Source of the DNA: Terriglobia bacterium
GTDB taxonomy: Bacteria > Acidobacteriota > Terriglobia > Acidiferrales > UBA7541
Assembly: GCA_020073605.1 (NCBI GenBank)
Contig: JAIQEW010000002.1
Span: 186,001 to 250,000 of the forward strand
Length of the DNA stretch: 64,000 nucleotides
Direction: 5' to 3'
Part shown: piece by piece, positions 9,460-18,900 of the stretch
How positions within the stretch are numbered: position 1 is the stretch's first letter
How the letters are laid out: each line of letters begins with the position of its first letter
Translations under genes and position numbers: made by a program
Notes under the pieces: generated by a model
Seen by the model: only the letters and a program-made list of their open reading frames with translations
The model's database searches: none
What the model was told of the DNA's origin: nothing

Positions 9460-10449
9460 TTACTCTTCGACTTCCGGCAGCGCCCCTCTCCGTTTCACGA
9501 GGTAGGTTCCCACCGAAAATCCCATCGCGCCGACGGCGAGGCCGGCCAGCACGTCCGCGACGTAGTGGTAGCGGCCGTAGACCGTCGCGAGGCACATACT
9601 CGCGAAAAACGGCAGGCAAACCCAGAAGAGCCACCGCCGGTAACGCCATGAAGCAAGGATTGCCACCATCGAGCCGGCGACGTGCGCCGAGGGAAACGCC
9701 GCGCCGTGGACGCGGCCGAAGCGCTCGACAAGATCGATCACCGCGGTGCAATAACCGCCCGCGAGTGCTTTCGTCTGGATCGCGGCGAGCGAATAGTGCG
9801 GGCTCTCGATCGGGAGCAAGACGGAAACGACGTACACCGAATAGTGCGCGATCGCGGTGGACGTCATCACAGTCCAGAAAGCGAGATGCTCGCGGCGCGC
9901 GTAGAGAATCATCGGCAGGATGATGAGGTACAGGAAATAGGTCATGTAGGAGAACTGCATGAAATCGTTCAGCGCGGGGGATGCAAACTGCGCAAGCCAC
10001 ACCGAGGGATGGGTACGGGCGAGCGAGTAGTCGAACGCTATCAGCCAGCGGTCGAACCAGCCGGGGAACAGTGCGTGCACGAATCCTTGCAATTCCTCGA
10101 AAAGGAAGATGTAGAGCGGCAGGGGATACCAGTGTCGCGCGAGGCGCACAACCGCGCTGCGCGAGTGCGCGGCACACCACGCCAGACACGCAATTCCCGC
10201 CGCGATCGAAAGGTGCAGCGCGAGATCGGGCACGGCGTGGTGAATATTGCGATGGAAAATGGTGAGGATCGCAAGGAGCCATGTCAGGTAAGCGAACGTA
10301 ATCCACTCGAAGGCGCCGCAAGCGCGGCGGATTTCGTCGAGCCAGAGAGATAAAGGGCGGGACCCGGCGAGATCGATTTCGCCCGCATTCCACGTGATTG
10401 CTTCCTCGCTTGCAGCCTCCAGCGGAATGAAGCGGCGCAAAGATTTCAT
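9460..10449 (-). CDS. PAP2-superfamily membrane enzyme (Aur1/Ipt1-like)
   Basis: A 329-residue polytopic membrane protein whose C-terminal half has the PAP2 phosphatase signature: AAFPSAHVAGS, with the upstream RFGR segment, and YGRYHYVADVLAG. The N-terminal half adds several further helices, as in the PAP2_3 (inositolphosphotransferase/Aur1-like) subgroup. ATG at 10449 overlaps the stop of the upstream HAD gene (ATGA), which implies translational coupling. With a CDP-alcohol phosphotransferase and a HAD phosphatase upstream, a role in phospholipid or sphingolipid head-group exchange is plausible but inferred. Confidence 0.8.
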   Translation of the reverse strand: MKSLRRFIPLEAASEEAITWNAGEIDLAGSRPLSLWLDEIRRACGAFEWITFAYLTWLLAILTIFHRNIHHAVPDLALHLSIAAGIACLAWCAAHSRSAVVRLARHWYPLPLYIFLFEELQGFVHALFPGWFDRWLIAFDYSLARTHPSVWLAQFASPALNDFMQFSYMTYFLYLIILPMILYARREHLAFWTVMTSTAIAHYSVYVVSVLLPIESPHYSLAAIQTKALAGGYCTAVIDLVERFGRVHGAAFPSAHVAGSMVAILASWRYRRWLFWVCLPFFASMCLATVYGRYHYVADVLAGLAVGAMGFSVGTYLVKRRGALPEVEE

Positions 10450-11162
10450 CGCGCTTCTCTCGGCGAGAGATGTCGCGGGCGTGAGGCTGAAGCGGCGGAC
10501 CGATTCCCCCAATCGGCGCTTGGCCAGCCTTCGCTCCGCGCGATGCGGCGCAGCCTTGCAGGCGGATTCACGGCCACGGGATGTCCGACGGAATCGAGCA
10601 TCGGCAGATCGGAGACGGAGTTGCCGTATGCGTAGCTGTCCCAGAGCGAAAGGCCGAATCGCGCCGCCAGGCTGCGGACGGTGCGAGCTTTTGCTTCGCC
10701 GCTCATATGTTCGCCTGCGAGCCGGCCGGTCCAGCGGGCGTCGCGGACTTCGAGTTCGGTCGCGCAAACTTCGGCCGCTCCCGGAAGGCGGTGCGCCACC
10801 ACGCGCGCGAGACACGCCAGCGTTCCGCTGACGAGAAACACGCGATGCCCTTGCGCGATGTGCCAGGCGACGCGCTCGACTCCTCCGGCAAAAAGCTCCG
10901 GCGAGCCGGGCGCGAGCGAGTCTGCCCAGTTTGCGGCCAGCGATTCGCGCAGGCCGGCGAGATGAAGCTTATTGCCGAGGGTTGCGTCGCGCGGGTCGTG
11001 CCGCAGCGTCTTCGCGAAACGCGCAAGCCAGCGAGCGACGTCGGCGCCGCCGATTTCATCTTGCGCGAGGAGATGCCCGACGAAGCGCCACTCGAGCGAG
11101 GGCGCGGGCAGGAGCGTGCCATCGAGATCGAAGAAGGCGCCGATTCTTTGAGGAGAGCTCAT
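10446..11162 (-). CDS. HAD-IB family phosphatase
   Basis: A 238-residue HAD hydrolase. Motif I is FFDLDGTLL (nucleophile Asp and acid/base Asp), motif II is FLVSGT, and the motif IV region is AYGNSVSDLPML. The SerB-like HAD-IB layout fits dephosphorylation of small phosphomonoesters or phosphatidyl head groups. ATG at 11162 overlaps the TGA of the upstream CDP-alcohol gene, and its own TGA overlaps the next ATG, so all three form one coupled operon. Confidence 0.85.
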   Translation of the reverse strand: MSSPQRIGAFFDLDGTLLPAPSLEWRFVGHLLAQDEIGGADVARWLARFAKTLRHDPRDATLGNKLHLAGLRESLAANWADSLAPGSPELFAGGVERVAWHIAQGHRVFLVSGTLACLARVVAHRLPGAAEVCATELEVRDARWTGRLAGEHMSGEAKARTVRSLAARFGLSLWDSYAYGNSVSDLPMLDSVGHPVAVNPPARLRRIARSEGWPSADWGNRSAASASRPRHLSPREAR

Positions 11163-11802
11163 CGCGTCACCCCCGCGGCCATTCTTGACGGCGCTTTTTC
11201 CGCGGCGGCGAGATATCGCCGGCCTTCCCAGATCACGGGAATCGCCCGCACGAGACAGAAGAGGACGGTGGTTACCGTCAGCGCCTGGGCCGCGATCAGG
11301 AGCGAGTGACCGGCAAACGCGCCGAGCCAGGCGTTCGATTGTCCGCCGGGCAGATGGCGCAGCGGGAGCAACAGGCCGAGGCAGCAGAAGCAGACGCATT
11401 TCAGAGTGGCGTATGCCGCGCGGCTGGCGCGAGACGCAACGAGGCTTCGTCCCCACCACGTCTCCAGCATCGAGTTGCGTCCGAAGCCGCTGCGGCCGGA
11501 TCGCGCGGCCAGGCCGCGGAGGAAATCCGTGAGCGTCCCGCGCACGAAGAACAGAACCGGCACCCAGAGCGAAATCAGGCCGCTGACGGCGAAGAGCGTG
11601 AAGAAGAGATTTTCAACGACGCGATCGCCGAGAATATCCAGCTGCGCGCCAGGTAACCATCGACGCCGTCGAGCGCGATCGCCGCGACCGTCAGCAGGAC
11701 GGCCGCGAAATCGGCTGCCAGGGCGTCCGCGCCGAAGGTGAACAGCGCCACGGCTGCAAACGCCGCCGCCACGCGCGCAAGCGTCACTTGATTGGGCGTC
11801 AC
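11159..11802 (-). pseudogene. CDP-alcohol phosphatidyltransferase, frameshifted in the active-site motif
   Basis: GTG at 11802 has GAGGAGG five nt upstream and opens MTPNQVTLARVAAAF, a typical N-terminus of this family. The frame reads DGVDGYLAR, the first half of the D-G-x2-A-R-x8-G-x3-D-x3-D signature, then leaves the family. The second half, GAQLDILGD, and several membrane helices continue in another frame down to a stop overlapping the HAD start. The x8 spacer is missing. GGCGCGC ends the first half and begins the second, so a deletion of about 31 bp between two copies of this 7-mer would explain both the lost spacer and the shift. Either a real pseudogene or a sequencing/assembly error. 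Confidence 0.8.
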
Positions 11803-12153
11803 CGCGTGCCTCCTCACAGGAAGTTTTGCGGGCCCCCACCGCACGCGGCAAATCGTCTTGCCGTTTGCGGTTCCAGCAGGCGGGCCCGCGCATCGTGGAA
11901 AGGCACCCGGGGTGCCAATTTGCCGCCGCCGCGCGACTCTGCGTTTTCAGCGGCTTGGAGAATTGCGGCTGGGCGGCACGTCGCGGGCGAAGTCAGCTTC
12001 CGATGTCAGCTGGCGGGATTACCCGGCGGTCGCTGCGAGCGGCCAGAACCAAAAACCGGTGGCACGCGTCTAATTGTTGTGGTCAAATCGTGGTTTGGCC
12101 GTGTCCCTGTGGGAAGGCCGGTAGCGCCCTGTTGAGGGAGTGAGGGGAGTCGA
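11803..12153 (+). other. intergenic region between divergent operons
   Basis: A stretch of 351 nt without a convincing gene. It must hold the divergent promoters of the lipid cassette and of the ccdA-tlpA operon. The frames open here have no recognisable protein features. A GAGGGAGTGAGGGGAG run at the right end is the ribosome binding region of ccdA-tlpA. Confidence 0.5.
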
Positions 12154-13518
12154 ATGGTAGGCTTTGCGCTTTTGGTGTTTGCTGCAGGATTGCTTTCGTT
12201 CTTATCGCCGTGTGTTTTGCCGCTCGTTCCGGGATACGTGTCGATGATCTCGGGCGTGGGCGTTGATGAATTGAAGGAAGGCCAGGGCTCCGGCGGCAAG
12301 CTGTTCAGTTCGGCTCTCGCGTTCGTAATCGGTTTTTCGGCGGTCTTCATCACGATGGGTGCCACGGCAAGCGCAGTCGGTGCGTTCTTGCTGCGGAACC
12401 GTAACCTGCTCGCTCCGATCGCGGGGGCCTTAATCATTCTATTTGGTCTGCACCTCGTCGGCTGGCTGGTCAAGATCACGGTCCGTGCGGGACTGATCGT
12501 CGGAATCGTGCTTGTGGCGCTCGGGCTTCTTTTGACCCTCCGAACGGGCACCAACCTGATTCTCAAGCCGGTGCAATTCTATGCAGCGGCTATGATTTTC
12601 CTTCTTGGTCCCTCATTGACAAGGTGGCTGAATCGCGATGTTCACTTGCGCAATGTGGGCGGCAAGAGTCCCGGCGTTGTCAGCGGATTCCTGTTGGGAT
12701 TCGCGTTTGCCCTCGGATGGACACCCTGCATCGGGCCCATTCTCACGTTCGTGCTTGCGATTGCCGCGATGCGCGACACGGTGGGTCAGGGAGTCTTACT
12801 GCTGACATTCTATTCGCTGGGCCTGGCGATTCCCTTCCTGTTGACGGCGGTCCTCATCGGGCGGTTCCTGAAGTTCTATCAGAAGTTTCGCAAGCATCTA
12901 CACACCGTGGAAGTTTTGAGCGGAGTCCTACTGCTGGTAATCGGCGCACTAATATTCGTGAATGGACTGACGTACATTTCGGCCAGGATGCAAGCTTTTA
13001 ACCCTGAAATCATTATCGACAAGTTCTTCCATCCCACGACGGTGGGGAGCCCCACCTCCAACGCGCCTTCCGGCCCGGCGCTAGCGAGTGCGCCGGAGGT
13101 CACGTTCAAGAATCTTGAAGGTGCCGATGTTTCTCTGTCGAGCCTGAAGGGGAAGGTGGTGCTACTCAACTTCTGGGCCACGTGGTGCGAGCCCTGCCGC
13201 AGTGAAATTCCCGTGCTGATTGGACTGCAGGACAAGTACGCGAGCAAGGGCTTCACGATGCTGGGCGCCTCCATGGACGAAGACGGGAAGAAGGCGATCG
13301 ATCCCTTCATTCACACCACCCAATTCAACGTCGGCGGCCAGCAGAGGACGATGGACTATCCCATCGTGCTGGGCACCGACGCGATTACGGACCAGTTCGG
13401 CGGGCTGCTCGGCATGCCGACGAGCTATCTGATTTCGCGCGATGGCAAGATCGCGAAGAAGTATATCGGCGTGGTGAACGAAGCCCAGATCATAAAGGAC
13501 GTGGAGAGCCAGCTATGA
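12154..13518 (+). CDS. CcdA-TlpA fusion thiol-disulfide transporter/reductase
   Basis: A 454-residue membrane protein. Residues 1-285 are a CcdA/DsbD-type transmembrane domain with the two redox Cys motifs LSPCVLPLVPGY and GWTPCIGPIL. The segment between them carries an extra hydrophobic hairpin (about residues 105-155) not found in minimal CcdA. Residues 310-454 form a periplasmic TlpA/AhpC-TSA thioredoxin domain with active site WCEPCR. It should move electrons from cytoplasmic thioredoxin to the periplasm for cytochrome c maturation or disulfide isomerisation. The stop overlaps the next ATG (ATGA). Confidence 0.9.
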   Translation: MVGFALLVFAAGLLSFLSPCVLPLVPGYVSMISGVGVDELKEGQGSGGKLFSSALAFVIGFSAVFITMGATASAVGAFLLRNRNLLAPIAGALIILFGLHLVGWLVKITVRAGLIVGIVLVALGLLLTLRTGTNLILKPVQFYAAAMIFLLGPSLTRWLNRDVHLRNVGGKSPGVVSGFLLGFAFALGWTPCIGPILTFVLAIAAMRDTVGQGVLLLTFYSLGLAIPFLLTAVLIGRFLKFYQKFRKHLHTVEVLSGVLLLVIGALIFVNGLTYISARMQAFNPEIIIDKFFHPTTVGSPTSNAPSGPALASAPEVTFKNLEGADVSLSSLKGKVVLLNFWATWCEPCRSEIPVLIGLQDKYASKGFTMLGASMDEDGKKAIDPFIHTTQFNVGGQQRTMDYPIVLGTDAITDQFGGLLGMPTSYLISRDGKIAKKYIGVVNEAQIIKDVESQL

Positions 13519-14093
13519 ACATTCTTCTACGGTTCCGGCAGATTTCCGCGTTGTGCGCGCTGTTGCTGATTTCGGGCGGCACGGTTGCCCTGTCGCAAGA
13601 CGCCGCAGCCCCGAAGAGCGCCGCCGAGGTCGTGAAGACGCATGCGTACGTTTCGCTCGACCCCGTTCCTCGAGGGAAGGATTTCCAGGCCGCCATCGTG
13701 GTGGATATTGCCAACGGCTATCACATGAACTCCCATAAGCCTCTGGATTCGTATCTGATCCCGACCACGCTGATGCCGCAGCTCCCCGCGGGAATCACGC
13801 TCGCGGACACGATATATCCAAGCGGGCATAGCGAGAAGTTCCCCTTCTCACCGGACAAGCCCCTGAACGTCTACACGAAAAGCGTCACGCTGCGTTTGAA
13901 GCTCTCCGCGGATGCAAGCGCAAAGCTGGGCGCGACCGCAATCCCAGTGGTGCTCCGCTATCAGGCCTGCAACAACTCCGCCTGCCTGCCGCCGGTGAAG
14001 GTGCCGGTGAGCGTGCAACTGCAAATCGTAGCCGCCGGCGCAACCAGCAAAGCGATGCATCCGGAAATTTTCTCCGCAGGGACCTCGAAGTAG
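13515..14093 (+). CDS. exported DsbD N-terminal-domain-like protein
   Basis: A 192-residue protein with a signal peptide (about residues 1-28) and an immunoglobulin-like domain resembling the N-terminal domain of DsbD. The Cys pair in RYQACNNSACLPP corresponds to the nDsbD redox site (Cys-x4-Cys followed by PP). The start overlaps the ccdA-tlpA stop by ATGA. Together the two genes supply all three DsbD modules on two polypeptides. Confidence 0.8.
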   Translation: MNILLRFRQISALCALLLISGGTVALSQDAAAPKSAAEVVKTHAYVSLDPVPRGKDFQAAIVVDIANGYHMNSHKPLDSYLIPTTLMPQLPAGITLADTIYPSGHSEKFPFSPDKPLNVYTKSVTLRLKLSADASAKLGATAIPVVLRYQACNNSACLPPVKVPVSVQLQIVAAGATSKAMHPEIFSAGTSK

Positions 14094-14154
14094 CCGTCTC
14101 CGATTGAAAGCCGGGCGGAAGCCTTGCCCGGCCACGCGCATTCCACCAGCAGAA

Positions 14155-15636
14155 TCAGCGGGAAGAGAGAACGGGGAGGGCACGTCGCAGGCGTCCGACC
14201 ACGCGGTCCTTGCCGAGCACGGTCATCGTCTCAAACAGCGGCGGAGCCACGGCGCGGCCGACGATCGCGACGCGCGTGGCGTTGATGAGCAAGCCGGCTT
14301 TCACGCCCTCGGCCGTCGCAAGAGCGCGCAGCGCGGCGTCGCAGGCATCGTGGTTCCAGTCAGGCAGGGCGGCGAGTGCGGCGGCGAGTTTTTCAATCAT
14401 GGCCGCCAGGCGCTCGTCCTTCCAGAACTTTTCGCGCGCCTCGGCGTCATAGTCGAAATCGTCGGTGAAGAACGCGCGAGCCCACGAGGTGAAGTCGCCG
14501 AGCAGGCGTGTGCGCGATCGAATCAGATCGACTACGTGCGCGAACCAGGCGCGGTCGCGGCTCGCCTGTGATCCCTCCCACAATCCCGCGCGTTTCAGTT
14601 CGGCCTCCACATAAGGCAGAAGCTCCTCCACCGGCGGCTTCTGAAGGTATTGCGTGTTGAACCATTCGAGCTTCGGGCGATCGAAGACCGCGTTTGTGCG
14701 GCTCACGCCCGAAAGCGAAAAACGCTCGACGAGCTCGCTGGTACGGAGGAATTCCGAGTCGTCTCCCGGCGACCAACCCAGCAGCGCGAGGAAGTTGCGG
14801 AACGCTTCCGGCAAGAATCCTTCCTCAGCATAGGAGCCGACGCTGGTGGCGCCGTGACGTTTCGAGAGCCGAGTCCGGTCGGGCCCCAGAATCAGAGGCA
14901 CATGGGCGAAGATCGGAGGGGCCGCGCCCAGCGCCTGATAGAGAAGCACCTGTTTGGGCGTGTTCGACAAGTGGTCGGCGCCGCGGATGACGTGCGTGAT
15001 GCGCATGTCGATGTCGTCCACGACCACGCTGAGCTGGTAGGTCGGCAAGCCGCTGGAGCGGAGCAGGACGAAATCTTCGATCTCCTCGTTCTGCACCTCG
15101 CGCGGCCCGAAGACGGCATCTTCGAATTTCGTGGTGCCCGCGCGCGCGACGCGGAATCGGATGGCGCGGGGAACGCCGGATGTTTCCCGGGTGGCGCGCT
15201 CCGCATCGCTCAGATCGCGGCAGGGGCAAGCAACCTTCTTCTGCGTCTTGGGTCCCTCGTCGTCTCCTTCGCCTTCCTCCGCTTCGTCGGGTGCAGCGTC
15301 CGCGCCGGCGTAGGCGGCGGGCTTGCAATAGCAGGCGAAGGCCGCACCGCTCGCGAACAGGCGCTCCGCCGCTGCCCGGTATAGATCCAGCCGCTGCGAT
15401 TGAAAAAAGGGCCCTTCATCCCACTCGATCCCCAGCCACTTCAGCCCCTCGAGAATTCCATCCACGAGCTCGGGGCGATTGCGTTCGACGTCGGTATCCT
15501 CGATGCGCAGCAGGAGCGCGCCTCCTTCGTGGCGTGCGAACAGCCAGTTGAACAGGGCGGTCCGGGCGCCCCCCACATGGAGATAGCCCGTGGGTGACGG
15601 GGCGAAGCGAACGCGCGGCTTCTGTGCGGGAGCCAT
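14155..15636 (-). CDS. gltX: glutamyl-tRNA synthetase
   Basis: A 493-residue class I aminoacyl-tRNA synthetase. The HIGH-type motif appears as FAPSPTGYLHVGG and the KMSKS-type motif as RLSKRHG. The anticodon-binding domain follows in the C-terminal third. An acidic low-complexity insertion (about residues 108-135) sits in the acceptor-binding region between Cys-containing segments (CYC and CPC), which may form the zinc site seen in some GluRS. It is transcribed alone from a -10 box about 36 nt upstream of the ATG. Confidence 0.95.
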   Translation of the reverse strand: MAPAQKPRVRFAPSPTGYLHVGGARTALFNWLFARHEGGALLLRIEDTDVERNRPELVDGILEGLKWLGIEWDEGPFFQSQRLDLYRAAAERLFASGAAFACYCKPAAYAGADAAPDEAEEGEGDDEGPKTQKKVACPCRDLSDAERATRETSGVPRAIRFRVARAGTTKFEDAVFGPREVQNEEIEDFVLLRSSGLPTYQLSVVVDDIDMRITHVIRGADHLSNTPKQVLLYQALGAAPPIFAHVPLILGPDRTRLSKRHGATSVGSYAEEGFLPEAFRNFLALLGWSPGDDSEFLRTSELVERFSLSGVSRTNAVFDRPKLEWFNTQYLQKPPVEELLPYVEAELKRAGLWEGSQASRDRAWFAHVVDLIRSRTRLLGDFTSWARAFFTDDFDYDAEAREKFWKDERLAAMIEKLAAALAALPDWNHDACDAALRALATAEGVKAGLLINATRVAIVGRAVAPPLFETMTVLGKDRVVGRLRRALPVLSSR

Positions 15637-15671
15637 AAGGGACTTTTTCTCCTGATTTCGAAACGATTCAT

Positions 15672-15677
15672 ATTATA
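15672..15677 (-). promoter_or_regulatory. -10 box of gltX
   Basis: A perfect TATAAT on the minus strand 35 nt upstream of the gltX ATG. No convincing -35 hexamer is seen. Confidence 0.45.
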
Positions 15678-15926
15678 GGAACGAGCCGCCAAAATCGAGC
15701 AGCGTACGGGCGCAAGTCCATGAAGCCGCTTGAGTTGGTACCCGGGTACTGTTGACTCGAAGGCGCGCACAATACATAGTGGCCGGCGGGCCCCCGTCCG
15801 GACTTCCTCAGTGACGTCGCACGAGGTTGACCTCCACGAAACTTGGATGGACAGACGGCGGGGTGACACCTGATTTTCTGCTATTCTCGGCGGAAGCGTC
15901 CGCAGTGACAGACACGGGGTGTTGAG
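15678..15926 (+). other. intergenic region with a 12-bp palindrome upstream of the sensor gene
   Basis: No gene is evident. GTACCCGGGTAC at 15738-15749 is a perfect palindrome. TTGACT follows at 15752-15757 as a possible -35, but the best -10 candidate (TACATA at 15773) is only 15 nt downstream. The palindrome may be a regulator site for the sensor gene. Confidence 0.3.
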
Positions 15927-18900
15927 TTGGCGAGTTATCTCACCATCACTGGCGTTGTGCTCCAAGTTAGCGCGCTTCTGCTTGCCGGTTTCTTCTACTT
16001 CATGTACCGGTTAAAGCGCCAGGACTACCTTCTCGGGTGGTCGGCCGCGTGGTTGCTCGTCACGTTGCATTTCGTTACCGGCGCTCTAAGCGCCTGGATC
16101 GGCAGTGATCCCTGGGAACGCCGACTTCTCGAGTTGAGCGAGTTCACCATCGCCCTGGCGGCCTTGGCCTTCTATTCCGCCGCCCGGTTATATGCTGGTC
16201 TAAGAATTCCCGTTCGTACGCTCATCGTTGCAACCCTGGCTTTCGCCGCGTGGCCTGTAGTTCACCTGAACCAGATCTTTAATATTCCGCCGACAGTGCT
16301 GGCTGTAGGGCTCATCCATTTGGTGGTCGGATACACCTTCCTGCAGGAAGGGCGCAAGCAAGAAGCTCGGGCGGATGTGCTTCTGGCGGTCGCCTTCGCC
16401 GGTTGGGGCCTGCTCTACCTGGCAGGGGCGTTCCGATCATTCCTGCCATTCATGCAACGCTCCGGTCTGCTGCCCCTAATGACCTTGCCGCAGCTTTTCA
16501 CCTGCGTGTTGATGGTGATGGCTGTGTATGAGGAAGAGCGCCGGCGCGTCGAGCGGAACATGCTGGCGCTTTCCAGTCTGAACCTGGCGACCTCGGGTTT
16601 CGTCGGCGGCGAGATTCAAGAAATGCTGGGGCAGGCGCTCGAGCGCGTCCTGAACGTGGTGCGCATCCCGAGCGGCGCGCTGTGCCTGCAACACGGCGAA
16701 GCCAACGGGCCGAAGTCCGTGATTGTGAGGGGGCTGGGCGATTCATTCTGCACCTCCATGCAGGAATCGAATCTCGACGATTACTTCGTCAACTTGGTGG
16801 CGCGGCTCGGCGGATTGGTGGTGTTTCGCGACCTGACGCGCGACGCGAGCTGGGAAGCTCTCGAAAAGGAAGAGGCGTTCCGCCGCGTGCGCCAGGTGCT
16901 GCTCGCGCAGGGGCTGCGCACGGTGGTGGGCATCAGCCTGCAGGCGAAAGAGCGGGTTTTCGGCGTACTGCTGCTCGGGACGCCGGACAGCCACAGCTTC
17001 ACTCCCGCGGAGCGGCGGCTTCTGCTCGCGCTCGGCCAGCAGATCGGCATGGCGGTCGAGAATAGCTACTTGATCCAGCAGACATCGCGCCGCAGCGAAG
17101 AGCTGCACACCCTCAACGAAATCGGCCGGGCTTTGAGCTCGACGCTCGAACTGGATGCGTTGCTCGAGCGCATCTATTCGGAGATGCGCCGGGTGCTCGA
17201 TGTGACCAGCTTCTTCATCGCCTTCTACCAGCCGAAGGCCGGCGAAGTCCGATTTGAGATCGAGGTAAATGATGGAGAACGTTGCCCGAAACGCTCGCGT
17301 CCGTCGGGAAACCATCTGGTGGAGCACGTCGTGCGCACCGGGCAGCCGCTCTTGATCCGCGATCATTTCCAGGAGGAGACGGAGCGGCTTGGCATCGATT
17401 CCCTCCGGGCGGCGGGCTCGATCTGCGCCGTGCCAATGATTCGCTATGACCGCCCGGTCGGAGTGATGGCGGTGCACGGCCCGAAGGAACGCATGTTCGA
17501 CGAAGGGCACGTGGAGTTTCTGCGCGTCCTCGCAAGCGAGGCCGGCATCGCGATGGAAAACGCCAGGCTCTTCGCCGAGGAGCAGAAGAAGTCGCGCCAG
17601 CTCACGCTGATCAACAATGTCTCGAGCCACGCCATCACCACGCTCGATCCGGACGAGATGCTCGCGAAAATCGCGGCGGAGATGGAAAGGCACCTCGGCT
17701 ACGACCACATCGGGATCGCCATCCTCGACTACTCGGCCAAGGAGCTGGTGGTCCAGGCCGAGGCGGGAGCCCGGCGAGAAGCCGTGGGACGCCGGATCTT
17801 GCTGGGTGAAGGATTGATCGGACAGGTGGCTCGGAGCGGCCAGGTTGCGATTGTCCGCGAAGCGAGCGCCTCGACTCCCCGGCTCGTGCTGGCCGGTTCG
17901 GCGGCGTCCGTCGCCCTTCCGGTAACTTACGGCGAGCAGTTCCTCGGAGTGCTCTACGTGGAAACTTCGGAGCCCTGCGATTTCCCCGAACAGGATGTGC
18001 TGCTGCTCCGCACGCTGGCCGATCTGTTTGCCGGCGCGCTGCACAACGCGCTGACTTTCCAGAAGGCGCAGGAGCAGGCGATTACCGACGGTCTGACGGG
18101 CGTGAAGACGCACCGCTTCCTGATGGAAGCGCTCTCGGCGGAATGGAAGCGTTCGACGCGCGCGAACCGGCCGCTGGCGCTGGTGCTGATGGATCTCGAC
18201 CGCTTCAAATTCGTGAACGATTTTTACGGCCATCTCGAGGGCGACGTGGTGCTGCAACGCGTCGGCCACATCCTCGAGCAGAATTGCCGCCGTTCGGATG
18301 TCGTCGCGCGCTACGGCGGCGACGAGTTCGTGATTCTCATGCCGGAAACCACGGTCGAGCAGGCTCGCCAGCTCGCGAACAAGCTCCGCGGCTGGATCGC
18401 GTCCGACCCGCTGCTGCGCGACAAGAACATCACGGCCAGCTTCGGCATCGCCGCGTTTCCGGTGCACGGTTCCACGCCGCAGGAACTCATCCAGGTGGCG
18501 GATTCCTCGATGTACCTCTCCAAGCACCAGGGCGGGAATTCCGTTTCGAGCGCAGAGCAGGGCGATCCAAACGACCGGAAGCGGTGGAAGAAGGATGTGC
18601 TCGAGGCGTATCTCGGCGTAACCCTGAAGCGATTGTTCGCAACCGGCCCCGAGGCCTTCGAGGAAATCTACCGCCGCCTCGAGCAGTTCACGCGTTCGTT
18701 GCGCGAGCAAGGGGGCGAAGGGTCGGGTGACACGCTGCCTCCGGCGGTGGTCGAGACGGTCACGTCGCTTGCGTTCGCGATCGACGCGAAGGACCACTAC
18801 ACGCAGGGCCATTCGCAGAAAGTTTCCGCTTACGCCGTCATGATCGCGCAGGCTCTGGGGATAAGTTCCCCGGAGGTTGAGGAAATCCGCCTGGCAGGAC

